From assembly GCF_000002985.6 (NCBI RefSeq), contig NC_003280.10, positions 4,894,501-4,958,500 on the forward strand: 64,000 nucleotides of DNA, read 5' to 3'. The translations under genes and the position numbers were made by a program. Under the pieces are notes generated by a model. It ran no database searches, had not been told where the DNA came from, and was given only the letters and a program-made list of their open reading frames with translations. Below are positions 49,680 through 61,505 of the stretch, piece by piece (within the stretch, counting starts at the first letter, position 1; every line of letters starts with the position of its first letter). This DNA comes from Caenorhabditis elegans (taxonomy: Eukaryota; Nematoda; Chromadorea; Rhabditida; Rhabditidae).

Positions 49680-51289
49680 TTAGAGGATTCTTCCCTTGTT
49701 TCTCAACTTGTTCATCTTTCTCTTCTTGACGTCATCGATGCGCTTCTGGAGATTCTTCTTTCTCTTGTCTTGCTTCTGAAAAATAAAAATTCAAATCTTA
49801 AAGGATTTTCTACCAATCAACATACCGTTTGCTTCTCTCCCTCCGTCTTATTCTCTCGGTTCTCCCATTTCTGCTTTCTTCTATCCTTCATCTTATTCTT
49901 CTTCACCAAAGCCTTCTTGAGCATTCCCAAATTATCTTTCACTTTTCCACCAGCTGCTCTTTTCAGTGTTTTCTCCCACTTTAGCTCATCTTCCATGATG
50001 GTAGCCTTATGTGGATCAGCTTCGCGAACTTTGGCAATTGTTGCTTTTGTCTCTTCGACTTTAGCGATAAGTGATTTATAGTCACGTCCGGTAAGTTTAA
50101 GAGCTCGATCTTTTTTGGCGGTCTGAAAATTTCAGATATTTCAGATAAAAATATTTTTACTCACTCTTTGTTTCTTGCCCCTCTGCTTGTCTTCTTTGAT
50201 TTCAAACTTGAGATTATTGAATGAAATTCCAGATTTCTGCTTCTCGACAGGCTCATTGCCATTTTCTGTGCTTTCAACAGTCTCTTTCTTCACTTGAGCT
50301 GCTGCCTCTTTTCCTTTCTTCTCCTCTGCTCTTCTTTGTTTCAGCTTCAGCTTGCTCTCCCGTCTTTTCAAACGCTTCTCCTCTGCCATTTTTTCAGCCA
50401 TCGCTGATGTTACCTTCGCCGGTCCTTTTCCTTTCCGCTCAACTTTCATTTCCTTCAGCTTTTTCTGCAGTCTCAGCAAAGCGATTTGACGTCTGATTTC
50501 GGGGGATTCATTGTCTTCATCGTCTTCCAACTTTTGAATCTCCTTGTCAATTTTTCCATTCGATTTCAGAGTAGATTGTGCTACGGTTTTGTTGGGTTTA
50601 GATGGTGTTTCTTCTTCTTCGTCCGTTGAATCGCTGTCCTCAGCCTCTACAGCTCCATTATTTCCTTCAGGCTCTTCTCCATCTTCACTGTCTTCATCAT
50701 CATCTGAAGATTCTTCTTTCTTTTGCTTCTTAGCAACTGGCTCGTCTGTTTCTTCTTTCTCCTCGTCGTCAGATGAATCATCCTCTTCTGAATCAGAATC
50801 AGCTTTCTTATCTTGCTTTTTCTGGTCTTTCTTCACTACTTTTTCTTTATTCTTGTTCTGATCCGCTGGTCTCTTCACCGGTGCAACAACCTTTTGTGGT
50901 TGCACTTTCGAATGCTGCTTGCTTTTAGACATCCACTCGAGGACTTCTTGAACAGTGTTTGGAACCAATCCTAAGCCTTTCGCCAGATGTTGTTTCTGTT
51001 GTGCAGACATTGACTTTCTTTCCTCTGAAAAACATACAGAATTTTAAAGAAATTTATCAATAAATTACTTTTGCTGAGTTGTCGATTAACCAAACTGTGT
51101 TTTCGCATCTTCAATGATTCTTTGACATCATCATCAAATCCCCAAGAGTTAACTGGAATCAGGTTGCAGAAGGAGAGCATCTGAAATTAAAATGTTTTGT
51201 TTCTCGGCCACTTTTCGAGGATGTGTGTACGCTACCTCTTTTTCAAGAATGTCCACTGCATCTTCTACAGCTTCTAATGTTTCTGCCAT
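49680..51289 (-). CDS. SURF6/Rrp14 ribosome-biogenesis protein
   Basis: Five exons run from the ATG at 51287-51289 (MAETLEAVEDAVDILEKE) to a TAA at 49680-49682. The central exon encodes a long acidic and lysine-rich stretch (SDSEEDDSSDDEEKEE). The SURF6 domain then follows: LTGRDYKSLIAKVEETKATI, DELKWEKTLKRAAGGKVKDN and a strongly basic end (KKNLQKRIDDVKKRKMNKLR). Yeast Rrp14 and SURF6 are nucleolar proteins needed for early assembly of both ribosomal subunits. The basic/acidic composition fits a nucleolar location. The promoter is shared head-to-head with the LRR gene at 51527 (237-base gap). Confidence 0.87.
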
Positions 51290-51526
51290 CTAAAATGCTT
51301 AAAATTAGTATTTTGATAAAGAGAATCCTCTAATTTTTAAAATATTAAGAAAAAAATGAAACGAAAAAAGTTGTACTAAACAACACGCGCTTCTCTGGTA
51401 GCGGAGTGTCGTACCTTCGTTAAAAATCATCGTTTACTTTTTTGCAACTTTTTGAATTTTCAACGATTTTATGCTCTTTTCCAATTTTTTTATAAATACT
51501 TTTCCTAATAAAAATATTATTTGCAG
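51290..51526. promoter_or_regulatory. Bidirectional promoter region, SURF6 homologue / LRR gene
   Basis: The two divergent start codons are only 237 bases apart. The centre (51375-51420) holds CACGCGCTTCTCTGGTAGCG and is the only GC-richer part, so both promoters probably lie there. TTTGCAG directly precedes the LRR ATG. Confidence 0.5.
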
Positions 51527-52348
51527 ATGGGAATTGATTCCTACAATCCAACAGTGCGTGCACGCCTTGCAAATGCTTCTAAAACGCGAGTCCTGAGCCT
51601 GAAGGAGTCTGCCCTGCACCGTATTCCTGATGACGTGAAAGATCTAACAATGTTGAAGCATCTGGATATGAGTATTAATTATCTGACTCAACTTCCCCCG
51701 TTTATTGGGTCAATGTCTCATCTTAAGAATTTAAATTTGTCCAGAAATCAACTAGGTTTCAAATCCCACTGTTTAAACAATTAATTTATCATATTTTATA
51801 GAATCTCTTCCTTTGGAGATCAACTCCCTGGCGTGTCTTGAAGTTTTAAATGTCTCACAAAACAAACTGACAGAGCTTCCCGATCTGTCACAGTGTGTCT
51901 CATTAAAGACAGTAGAGGCGATAGAAAACCAATTCATCATCTTCCCAGCTGGTGTGTGCAAATGTCCAAATCTCGAAACATGCTTGTTAACTGAAAATCG
52001 GATCGAGAAACTTCCAGACGAAGTAAGTCTACGCACAGTTTGCCCAGTCACCTTTATTCTATTTCCTTGTAGATTCATTCGCTACGGGCAATTAGCGTGA
52101 TCCTCAACAAAAACCGGCTTCTCTCTCTCAACACCGCTAATTTGCTTCGCTGTGAACGCTTGCGTGCAGTAAACGTGGACGATAACCAACTAAATCGCGA
52201 CGAAATTGAACAATTCCTTGTGAATGCGCCACGAGAAATTCGTATTTCATTTGAAAGAAATGTTTCGCAAATGCATACAACTGATTTGCAGGTTTGTTCG
52301 GGTTCAATTTTTATTTTTATCTATACTACATGCCTTACTGACTCATAA
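51527..52348 (+). CDS. Leucine-rich-repeat protein, diverged LRRC57-like tandem copy
   Basis: Exons are 51527-51755, 51802-52022 and 52073-52291, with read-through to a TAA at 52346-52348. The start MGIDSYN has an N-myristoylation-type Gly2. LRR units include TMLKHLDMSINYLTQLPPFI, HLKNLNLSRNQL and ACLEVLNVSQNKLTELPDL. The repeat layout is that of LRRC57 and of the gene downstream, but the LRRC57 C-terminal box (GYDAYQERFTATK) is missing. A strong donor (CAG/GTTTGT at 52291) lies in phase with the acceptor at 52570, so it may not stop at 52348 but splice into the next gene. Confidence 0.7.
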
Positions 52349-52572
52349 TAACAATTAAAAACATTTTCCCACTTTTTGAATAGCAAAATATATTGAAAAA
52401 CAATAAAAGTACTTTGCCAGAAATTGTATAAAATCTAAATTTAGTTCGAACAGAATTCTGTGCATTTTACATCCACGGTGTTTGCACATTATGCGCCGAA
52501 TTTGACGACAACTAACCAACTCGATTTTTATTTTTGCTCTCTGGTTGATTTTTGATTTCTTCTTTGCAGGAA

Positions 52573-53451
52573 ATGGGAAACGATTCATCTAAAACAAAAT
52601 CAATTGGTGATAATGCACGGAAGATTATTGGTCAAAATGGTAATTAGTCGATTCTGACAATCATTAGTATTTCAGGAAAATCCGGTCCATCGACATCAAC
52701 GGTCAATAAGCATCTCGAAATGGCAAGCAAAAGTCGGATTCTTCAGCTAAAAGGAACTGGGCTCAAGAAAGTTCCTGACGAAATCGAACCATTAGCTGAT
52801 GTTCTCCGCAACTTGGAACTCAGTGAAAACAAAATTCGAGAAATTCCTATCTTTATTGGTCAATTTTCTCAACTCAAGCAACTTCATTTGGCTAATAACT
52901 GTCTTGAATTTCTACCTGATGAACTTGGATCGATGAAAAAGCTGGAGATTTTGAATTTGGCGGGAAACAAGCTGAAAGCGTTGCCCGACACAATTGTCGG
53001 TTGCACCGATTTGAAAACCATCGACTTATCATCCAACGTTTTCACCGTTTTTCCTGTAGCAGTGATTGGCTGTTTGCAATTGGATATACTCAATTTAAAT
53101 GGAAACCAAATTGAATCTCTCCCTGACGATGTAAGTTTCAAATTGAACTTCACTGAATTTATATTCCCATTTTTTCAGATATCCAATTTGAAAGTTATCG
53201 AGTTAAGTCTGAATCAAAATCGACTGAGCTCCTTAAATCCATCAAATCTTGCCAAAACTACACGACTGAGGACTCTTCGTCTCGATGAAAACTGTTTGGA
53301 GAAGTCGGAGTTCACTCGCGATTTACTAGAATCTTCAACAATTTCCGTGATGTCATACGACGGAAATCGATTCCAATTGAAAGATTTTCAAGATTTACCA
53401 GGATATGATGCTTATCAAGAACGTTTCACTGCTACTAAACGTAAAATCTAA
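52573..53451 (+). CDS. LRRC57 homologue (myristoylated leucine-rich-repeat protein)
   Basis: The ATG at 52573 lies three bases after a TTTGCAG acceptor. Exons are 52573-52639, 52676-53130 and 53179-53451; the first intron is only 36 bases. The protein begins MGNDSSKT (a myristoylation signal, as in human LRRC57 MGNSALRA). LRRs follow, such as LRNLELSENKIREIPIFIGQ, LKQLHLANNCLEFLPDELG and LEILNLAGNKLKALPDTIV, with the family-specific end RLRTLRLDENCLEKSEF and YDAYQERFTATKRKI. The molecular role of LRRC57 is not established; membrane association is inferred from Gly2. Confidence 0.85.
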
Positions 53452-53760
53452 AGAAAAATGTCTGTTTATATTGTATTTTCTCTCTGTAAAAATTATTTAA
53501 AGAATGTTGCCGGTTGTCATTTGCTGTTCATGTCTTGCTCTGCTTATTGCTTATAAATTTATTCTATTGCACATTTTCTTAAAGTGTTTTTTATGGTTCC
53601 ATCTGTCCAATTCTCTATTTGATGTTGTTTTTTGAAAATTTAAAATCCTAATCAAAGACGGTAAACATTTCATTCACATAAATTTACGGGTAAGTATGAA
53701 AAAAAAAACCAAATATGTACAGAAAATATTCTAAACTTATAGAAAAAAAACGGTAGAGAA

Positions 53761-54962
53761 TTAGATTCGAAGTCTGTTCATTTCGAGGTTGATCCACGTG
53801 GATGCCGAATGCACATTTCCATAAACTCCAGGCATTCCGGGACGAGCACAACCAATTCCCCAACTCACAACACCTGTCAGCTCCCAATGACCGTCGCGAG
53901 CGCACATAAGAGGGCCGCCACTATCTCCCTGTAAAAATATAAATTTTAAACGCATTTCAATTTTTATCATTCACGTTTCCACATTTGAAAAAGTGTAAAA
54001 TAGCATTTAAATTCACATTATTCAAAATTATGATGATCTAACCAACTCGACGCTTCTCGAATCAAATATATACTCGGTAAGCTTCACAAATGCAGAAATT
54101 TCAGCTGTTACCTGGCATGAGTCTATTTTTCCATAACTATAACCAGCGCATAGCATAGACGGGAGATGAATTCGGCCAATGTAGTTGGGAAGACTGCTAC
54201 AGAACAACGTTGATAGAAGTGGAACATGGATTTCACGCAAAGTCGGTGCCGATAATGAGCTTCCTTCGATTGTTGATCCCCAGCCGGTAACCACACAAAG
54301 CCGATTTTCGACGGCTGGAAGGCTTGGCAAACATATCGGGCGAGCTGTAGTTGAAGTATTGACTGGCGGATGAATTCTGAAATTTTAAATTTCCAATAGA
54401 AACTTGGAAATTTGAAATCACCTCATAATCGCGAAGTCATAGGAACTTGGAAATCCAATGTTATACCATGGATGAATCGATACAGCTGTCACACGGTGTG
54501 GACTTCCAGAACCTGAACGATGTCCTCCCACTCGTACCGAATAAGACGTTGGACGGCGGCTGTAAAAATCAATAAATAGATTGGCTGGACGGCTGTTCAC
54601 TGACTCTTTGGCAAAACAGTGGGCTGCGGTGAGCACAAAATTGGGATCGATTAGCGATCCGCCGCAACGATGATGGCCAAGGCGTGAAAGAAGTTGAACA
54701 GTCCATGGCCAAGAGTGTGGGCTGCTTTCCGATCCACCAATAAGTCGGTGATCCAAAGTCTGAAGTTATTCGATTAGTTTTAATTTTATTTCTGAAATAA
54801 GCTAACCACATAATCTGCTGGCTCCTGTGCGGATCGTGTCTGTGCAAGCTCAACATTTGTCGAGTGGAGTCCGCATCCGACCTTTTCGATAACATCATTC
54901 TTGTTGTCCGTGCTCACTTTGTTAATAACTCCGACGAGAAGTAGAAAAATCCAGACCTTCAT
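53761..54962 (-). CDS. try-1: Secreted trypsin-like serine protease
   Basis: The ATG at 54960-54962 opens a signal peptide ([16 protein letters not shown]). A propeptide with a cysteine that could disulphide-link to the protease domain follows, then [14 protein letters not shown] at the activation site (R-LIGG). The catalytic triad is His in LTAAHC, Asp in SSYDFAIMR and Ser in CQGDSGGP. Asp six residues before the Ser (DSCQGDS) predicts trypsin-like cleavage after Arg/Lys. Exons end in phase and the stop is at 53761-53763. The domain order matches chymotrypsin-family proteases of normal length. The symbol is from recalled map position. In-frame alternatives around the middle exon borders (54540-54610) are possible. 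Confidence 0.87.
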
Positions 54963-55410
54963 CGATGCAATCGTGCAGAGACGACTAGTTTTTTTCTATT
55001 CAGAAATCTTAGATTTCAAAAATTGGCGCCCTAATTCAAAACTAAAATGATCTAGAATTATTTGATCTACCAAACTATGAAAAAAATAAATACTATTTAC
55101 CGCCAAAATTTAGCAATCGATCCTTAAAAGGCGTTTTTCGGCAGAGAAGGACGGGGCTGTGAGCTTTTTTGCTGATTCTTTTTGCATCGAAATACTCATC
55201 GTATGTTCCATTTATAAAGCTTTAATCATAAGTTGAACCATGTCGTACGCTTGTAAACTCTACCAGCCTCTGCGGAACAAAAAAGTCCAAGGATCGATTG
55301 ATAAATTTTGAGAGTAGAAAACAACATTTTTGTAAATATTTTGTTTTCTCTTCTTTTTTGTCTGTGTTATTCGGAAAATCTATCAATTTCTTTTTTTTCA
55401 GAACAAAATC
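54963..55410. promoter_or_regulatory. Divergent promoter region, try-1 / zyg-12
   Basis: This 448-base gap separates two head-to-head genes. A less AT-rich part lies at 55120-55175. The zyg-12 side ends in a TTTTTTTTCAG acceptor nine bases before its ATG, as for a trans-spliced transcript. Confidence 0.45.
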
Positions 55411-58400
55411 ATGTTAGACCTGACAAACAAAGAATCTGAGTCGTCAGACAACGGAAATAGCAAGTACGAAGATTCCATAGACGGACGAGAAGTTGGCACA
55501 AGCAAACCATTTAAAGAAGAACGATCGTTGGAAGACTTGCAGGCGGACTTGGCTGATATGGCAGTTTGGGTAAACATTTCGTGTCAATTTCTGGAGCAAT
55601 CTTGATTAATATTTCAGATGGAAGGACTAGATGCCACTAAACTACCTCTGAACGATCCACAACTTCTCTGCAATGGTCGTGCATTTTCAGAAGTACTCCA
55701 TAACGTGTAAGAGTTCTCATTGTTTCTGTTAAAAATTTACGCTGATTTTATTACAGAGACAAAAATTTCTTCACCGACGGCTGGCTTGAAACAATGCCCG
55801 AGAACAGGACCACAAATATTATGGTGTTCCGAAGTTGTACTAGAAAACTCTGGCGAAAAATGTTTGATTACGTGAATCACATCAATCGGACGGTCGTCAG
55901 TTCCCGTTGGACGGATATTCATGAACGTATCGATGGAATCTACGAATCAGATTTACCCGCTATGGTTAATCTGGGAATGGCAGTTGTTACGCTTGCTCAC
56001 ATAGGAAAGAATGCAAAGAGATTTGTGGATTATTCTAAAGCTCTTACTTCGACACACAAATCAATGATGTCAAATGTGGCTAAGATGGTCACCACTGTGA
56101 TAGATGAAATGCCAGAAAATCCGTGCTTTCATGAAATATCGGAGCTTCACGGATCGCAGAGCGAACTCAATTCACTGTCAGAATCGTCTGGAAAATTGAA
56201 TGGAAATGGTTCTAGTGAGCGGAGGAGTAATGCTGATCAAATTCTCGTTGACGCAGAGCTGGAAATTGAACGTTTACGGACTGAAACAGAGAATCAGAGG
56301 AAAGAAATTGAACGGCTGACTAAATCCTTTGAAACTGCACAACACGATATGTCATCAAATTCTGAATCAGGTGATATCAGCATCTTGGAGAAGCAAAATG
56401 AGGAACTCCGGCAGAAACGTCGAGAGTTGGAAGAAAAGAATCTCGAGTTGGATGCTGCTGTGGATCAGTTTAAAGGGATCGTTTTTGAACTTACCAACGA
56501 GAATGATGTGCTTCGTAGATCGGACAAAGAGAGACAGAGACTACAAACAGTGCTGGATGCTGCTCAATCCGATTTAGATGAATGGAAAACTGTAGCCAAT
56601 CAATATCAAAAAGAAGCGGAACTCTCCAAGCAACAAGATAAGGAAATCAAGGAGTTGCTTTCCCAAAACAAAGCATTGAAATCGCGGCTCGATCATCATG
56701 TCAAAAGTGCAACGTTGGAAGATGCTAACAAAAATGGGATTGCTCAGTTGCGGACACAAGTTGGCGGTTTGACTGCTCTTAACACTGAGTTAAAAGCTTC
56801 TCTGGATTCAAAGAAACGATGTGTTGAGCAGTTAGAGATCCAATTGATTCAGCATAAGGAGAAAGTCAAAGAGTTGGAAGATCGAAAAGACGAATTGATT
56901 GAAGAGCGGAACCGGCTGGAAAACCAACTTATTTTCAGTTAGTTTATAAACATTCAATATCCTTAATTATTTCTGATTTTTAGAAGAAGCTGTCACTCCA
57001 CGATCGCTTCATGAGTCTATGTTTGAAGCAGGAAATCTGTCGTTTGAGTAAGTTAAAAACGAACTTTCCACCGATTCTATATGCCGCCTAGACCTTTCAG
57101 TGAGAAGAACACGTTGCCATTGGAAATTGAGAACAAACGACTAACGGAGCGTATTCAAGAGCTGGAATCGTTGGAGCCGCTGAAAGGGGAGCTTATCACG
57201 CTGAAAAGTAAAAATGGCGTTTTGGAAGAGGAGAAACTATTCGCCACCAAGCAAATTGAAGAGCTCCAGCAGCAGATTGAAGATCTTCAAGAGAATCTTC
57301 TCAAGAACCAGGAACACGCTAGCGGCGACGTTGTTGGTTTAAAAATTCAGCTGGAGAAAGCAGAAGTTGAAGCTCAACAGATGAGAGAAGCTAAAATGCG
57401 TGCGGAGACTAACCAGGCTCAAGTTGATGAGATACTCAAAAAACGAACTGCTGAATTGGAGGTCAACGCGACTGCTCTGCAAAAAGCTAAAGCAGTGATT
57501 GATGAACTGGTATGTGATACATGGAAATAGGCACATTCATTAAATATTTGTATTTTCAGGAATACAATTCTCGTCCAGTGAGTGAAGACAGTATGACTTC
57601 TGTTCAAGCTTTCAAAGAAATGAAAGAAGAAAATGAGAAGCTTCGCCAGAAAGTTGAAAAATTGGAGATTGAGCTCAATACAGTAACCCAAGGATTCGAA
57701 CAAGAGAATCGGCTTTTAACGAGTGCCTCGCATCAACAGGTGCCCCAACAAATTGAAAATCGGAAAGAAAACATTGTTTCAGGTTTTGAATCGATCTATC
57801 GACGAAGTGATGAGCATGAGAGCACACGCTGGATCCGAAGAGCCGCAGACTCTGTTGGATACACAGAAAATGAGTGGAGCACTTCCATGGAGGTAATAGT
57901 TTTCATTATTTTTAAAAGAGAAATCTAGAAATATTAATTTTCTCTCCCTCCTTGCGGTTTCTTATCATTTTATTTTTCTACGGTTTCAGATTTTCGTGAT
58001 ATTCCCACTATCTCTCTATGTTCCATACAAGGTAAATGTGCACGTCTTTTGTTTGCACGAATCTGAGTTTTAGTGTCCTTTGTGCTCACCCAGTTTTTTT
58101 GTTTCCATTGCGCCCTCAATAACACCCTCACACCACTAATTTTTAGATCACTTGCTTCCGAGACCCGTCGAGAATTGCCGACGGCGATGGCTAGGTGAGT
58201 AGGAGCACTTTGTTTTAATGTTAACTTTCTAATACGCTTTACGCTTGCACCCTTATGTGACTGATAACAGCTTTTACCACTATGACATTAACCACAATTT
58301 TATTTTTAATCTATTTTTATTCCTTTGTTTTTTTTTCAGCATTCTCGTCCTTGGATTCCTCGTCTTCATCGCCTGGATGTTCATAAACATAAACAGCGCA

Positions 58401-58424
58401 CTGAATGCTCCTCCAAATGCCTAA
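55411..58424 (+). CDS. zyg-12: Hook-family/KASH protein ZYG-12
   Basis: The ATG at 55411 starts MLDLTNKESESSD. An N-terminal Hook-type domain (about residues 50-220) contains DKNFFTDGWLETMPE and DLPAMVNLGMAVVTLAHIG. A long coiled coil runs from about 56240 to 57720 (ILEKQNEELRQKRRELEEKN and similar). The last exon (58341-58424) encodes a membrane helix (ILVLGFLVFIAWMF) and a short tail ending NAPPNA, the KASH peptide that sits in the perinuclear space. ZYG-12 attaches centrosomes to the nucleus, binding dynein through the Hook part and SUN-1 through KASH. Alternative splicing near 57740-58190 decides whether the membrane tail is included; one path gives a soluble form. Confidence 0.93.
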
Positions 58425-59094
58425 TCATCTCTACATCCCTTTGTTCTTCTGTATTTTCTGTCAACATCCACCATCATCATGTGTATAGTGTGCTTTACCC
58501 TCATTTGTCCTTTTTTCTCTCTTTCGTGTACAGTAATGTGCTCCCCACTTTTCTGTTTTCTTTTCGGGTATACGGCACGGGATCCGCAAATTTTCTTTCT
58601 TCTACCATTTGACAGTTCCCCCATTTAATTCCTTATTTATTTATTGTAACCTGCTTTCAGACTGATATCTATGACAGGAAAGCGGTGAGCTCCAGGCTGT
58701 GATACCCAATCCTTGCTCCTCCAAAAAGTTCAATTCTATGTCATTCTAGTTTCTAATCATTCAGTTTAATTGATTAATTTTGAGAATCTCGCGTTGTTTT
58801 CGAACACCGAGAAGTGTCTGTAAATTGTGCAACCCCCGCCTCTCCCGCCCACAATCTACAGTTTTTGGCGTTTCCTTCCAAAAACTGTACACATTCTATT
58901 CATATAAATTTCTTCTGTTCTTCTGACTCCTTGAACCCTTTATGTGTTCACAGATTTATTTTATATTTTTTGATGAAGAAGTTTTTACAAAAGATGTTTT
59001 CCATTTGTTTTGCATATTAAGAAAGGCCTTGCCTATTAGTACCTCACGTTCTCAACTTTTATTATAAAACATTTCGTATTTGATTCAGAACCAA
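58425..59094. other. zyg-12 3' region and ndx-3 upstream region
   Basis: Pyrimidine-rich sequence with no supported coding frame. The ndx-3 start is preceded by TGATTCAG, a possible trans-splice acceptor, so the two same-strand genes may or may not share a primary transcript. Confidence 0.4.
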
Positions 59095-59916
59095 ATGAGA
59101 TATGGACTCAGTGCTCAGAGGAGTCTGATCAATGTTTGTAGTAGAAGATTCTTCGGGAAGGATGCCAAAGAACAATTTCTGAAGGTATTTAATACTGCAA
59201 TCATTTAGCCAACTAGAGACCAAGAATGCTCATTTTCAGAATCTTTCATCTATTCCCGCATCGAAACATCCTCGCCTAGTCTCGGATTCCGACGCGAATT
59301 CGGCAATGTCTGTTCTGATTCCGCTTGTGACTGTTGACGGTCGTGATTCTGTGCTTCTAACGAAACGATCGATTCATCTCAGATCGCATCGTGGTGAAGT
59401 ATGTTTTCCAGGTGGTCGAATGGATCCAGGAGAAACTACAACTGAAACTGCTCTCCGTGAAACGTTTGAAGAAATCGGGGTTAACGCTGAAAGTGTGGAA
59501 ATCTGGGGTCATTTGAAAAGTGTGATAAGACGGCAAGCGGATTTCAATGTTACTCCGATTGTTGGATACATTTCCGATGAGCGAGTTCTCGAGAATCTGG
59601 TGGTCAACTCTGATGAAGTACAAGCTGTTTTCACGATTCCAATTGATGAACTTATCAAAAAAGCCGGACTAACTAAATTCCAAAGCAAGAGAATGAAGTA
59701 CACACTGCCTTCGTTCGATTCCACGGAGTTCAAGGTTTATTTTTTAAATAATTTCCGAAAAAATGTTAAGTTTTTCAGGTCCATCACAATGCTCCGAACG
59801 AGTATCTTCATTCCACCCAGCGAGTTTGGGGGCTTTCTGGTGTAATGTTGCATCAAGCATTGACCCTGCTGAATCCAGATGTCTATAAGCATGATTTAAT
59901 TGTGAAATTTTTCTAA
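59095..59916 (+). CDS. ndx-3: Nudix hydrolase, CoA diphosphatase type
   Basis: Exons are 59095-59184, 59240-59734 and 59779-59916, about 240 residues. The Nudix box is complete: GGRMDPGETTTETALRETFE followed by EIGV (G-x5-E-x7-REx2EExG). Just upstream, LLTKRSIHLRSHRGEVCFPG matches the extra signature of CoA pyrophosphatases (NUDT7/NUDT8 type). The enzyme should split CoA or acyl-CoA into 4'-phosphopantetheine and 3',5'-ADP. The N-terminus (MRYGLSAQRSLINVCSRRFF) is basic and free of acidic residues, like a mitochondrial presequence; no C-terminal peroxisomal signal is seen. The symbol is from map memory. Confidence 0.88.
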
Positions 59917-60172
59917 TTCTTAGGATCTGTGTAGTATTTTTTTTGTTCGTAGAATTGTTGCCATAAACTTCGGGAGACTAAAGATAAAACATTTACAAGT
60001 CATAATGGGTGATAAATGTATTCTCGATATTGAAGAACCAACACAAAAGAATTTAAAAGTTGAAAAATACGGTAACCGGTCGGTCTGGGGTGTGGGGATG
60101 AGACAGGGAAAAGAGAAACAAATAAATTAGATTAAATTGTATACACTTAATGTTGGGAACGGGGAAAATTTC

Positions 60173-60887
60173 TCAATCCATACGAGCCTTGATAGTTGAG
60201 ACGTTAACCTTATCCTTAGTGATTGTGTACACGACTGCTCCCCAACCTGATGCAGCATCACGCTCCAAGCAAGAAAGAATCGACTGAGCAGTAGCCTCGA
60301 AGAGCTCATCCGGCTTCATGTTCTCGCGCCAGAAGTCTGTAAAAAGTATTTAAATTGAACGTTAAACAAAATTCAAAAAACTCACTTTCACAAACTCCAA
60401 GCAAGTACTCTTGTCCCGTTCCGACAGCAACGAAATCGCGTGGAGCAGATACACATCCGATAGTGTCCATGCAGCAGATATATGGCTTGTTGGTGTCGTC
60501 CAAACCAGCAACGAGTGGCTCGGTGAAATAACTGCCAAAGCGGTGCTGATAAGCCAGATTCGAGATCATCTCGGACAACACTTGTGGCTTGATGTTGCGA
60601 TTCTCACGGAGCTCATACAAATTCTTGCGGAACATAATTTTCTCCAAGACTGTGCGAGCATCGGATTGGAATCCAGCAAGTCCTACGTAGACCTTGTCTG
60701 TCACCTTATGCACTTTCTTCTGATCAGTTGCAATTGTTGTCATCTGCTCTCCAATACGAAGATCCGAAGCAATGCACACACATCTGAAAAGATAAGAATA
60801 AAATAATATTTCAACCATGAAATTTAAAACTTACTCGTCTCCAGCCATGGCGACGACGGTTCCACCAGTGTAGCTCATAATCGACAT
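60173..60887 (-). CDS. pbs-3: 20S proteasome subunit beta-3
   Basis: Three exons run from the ATG at 60885-60887 (MSIMSYTGGTVVAMAGDE) to a TGA at 60173-60175, about 204 residues, matching PSMB3. Beta-3 starts without a propeptide and lacks the catalytic Thr1, and this one has neither. Family features include ASDLRIGEQMTTIATDQKKV, YVGLAGFQSDARTVLEK, DTIGCVSAPRDFVAVGTGQE and GWGAVVYTITKDKV. It is a structural beta-ring subunit of the proteasome core particle, essential for regulated protein degradation in nucleus and cytosol. Confidence 0.95.
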
Positions 60888-61505
60888 TTTTGAGTGTTTT
60901 TCTGGTCTTTAAGACGAAGAGATATATCTGAAATTGAAAGAGAGTGTGAGAATGTCTGGAAATTTAATAAAACAGAGAAACAATGAAGTGAAATGAGCGT
61001 TTCAATCGTTTGGCGGACATTTTGCTTACAAATAGGAAACTGCGGCAGGGAAAAGTGGGCGGAGACTAATAGCGTGCCAGGGTTGCTGAAGAGAACCTAT
61101 GGAAATCGACCATTTTCTTCAGACAGAACATGAAAAAAATTAATTAAAAACGCGAATTTATCGACGGAAAAACGCATACACGGTAAGAAAACAATCTGAA
61201 GTCAAATAGAAAATTTAGAAACCGTTGCGGAGATGTGAAATGGGTGTACAAAAGGAAAATTGATGGAACAGAATATTGAAATTTTAATAAAAGGAGGAAA
61301 AAAGAGTGGAGATCAACTGAAAATATTAAATTGAGTGATCAAGTTATAAAGAAAAAATAACAATTGTCACTTTATGACGGAGAACGCAGAAATAAGGAGA
61401 GAGCGTAAAAATGGGAGGATAATAAAATCTTTAAAAAATAAATTAACTAAGAGAAGAAAATACCGGCAATTTTTGAGAGGGGAGACAAATTTTTGATCAA
61501 AATGC
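60888..61505. other. Intergenic region upstream of pbs-3
   Basis: This is the pbs-3 promoter side and the 3' flank of ulp-2. It is purine-rich (61240-61500) with no supported gene; the small frames seen are chance openings. Confidence 0.45.

Noticed and set aside
50221-50861. Serine-rich plus-strand frames over the SURF6 homologue
   Set aside because: They are the antisense of Glu/Asp/Lys-rich coding sequence.
57521-57928. Reading the 48-base segment at 57741-57788 as always coding
   Set aside because: Removing it restores the phase needed to reach the membrane/KASH exon, so it is more likely an intron at least in the anchored form.
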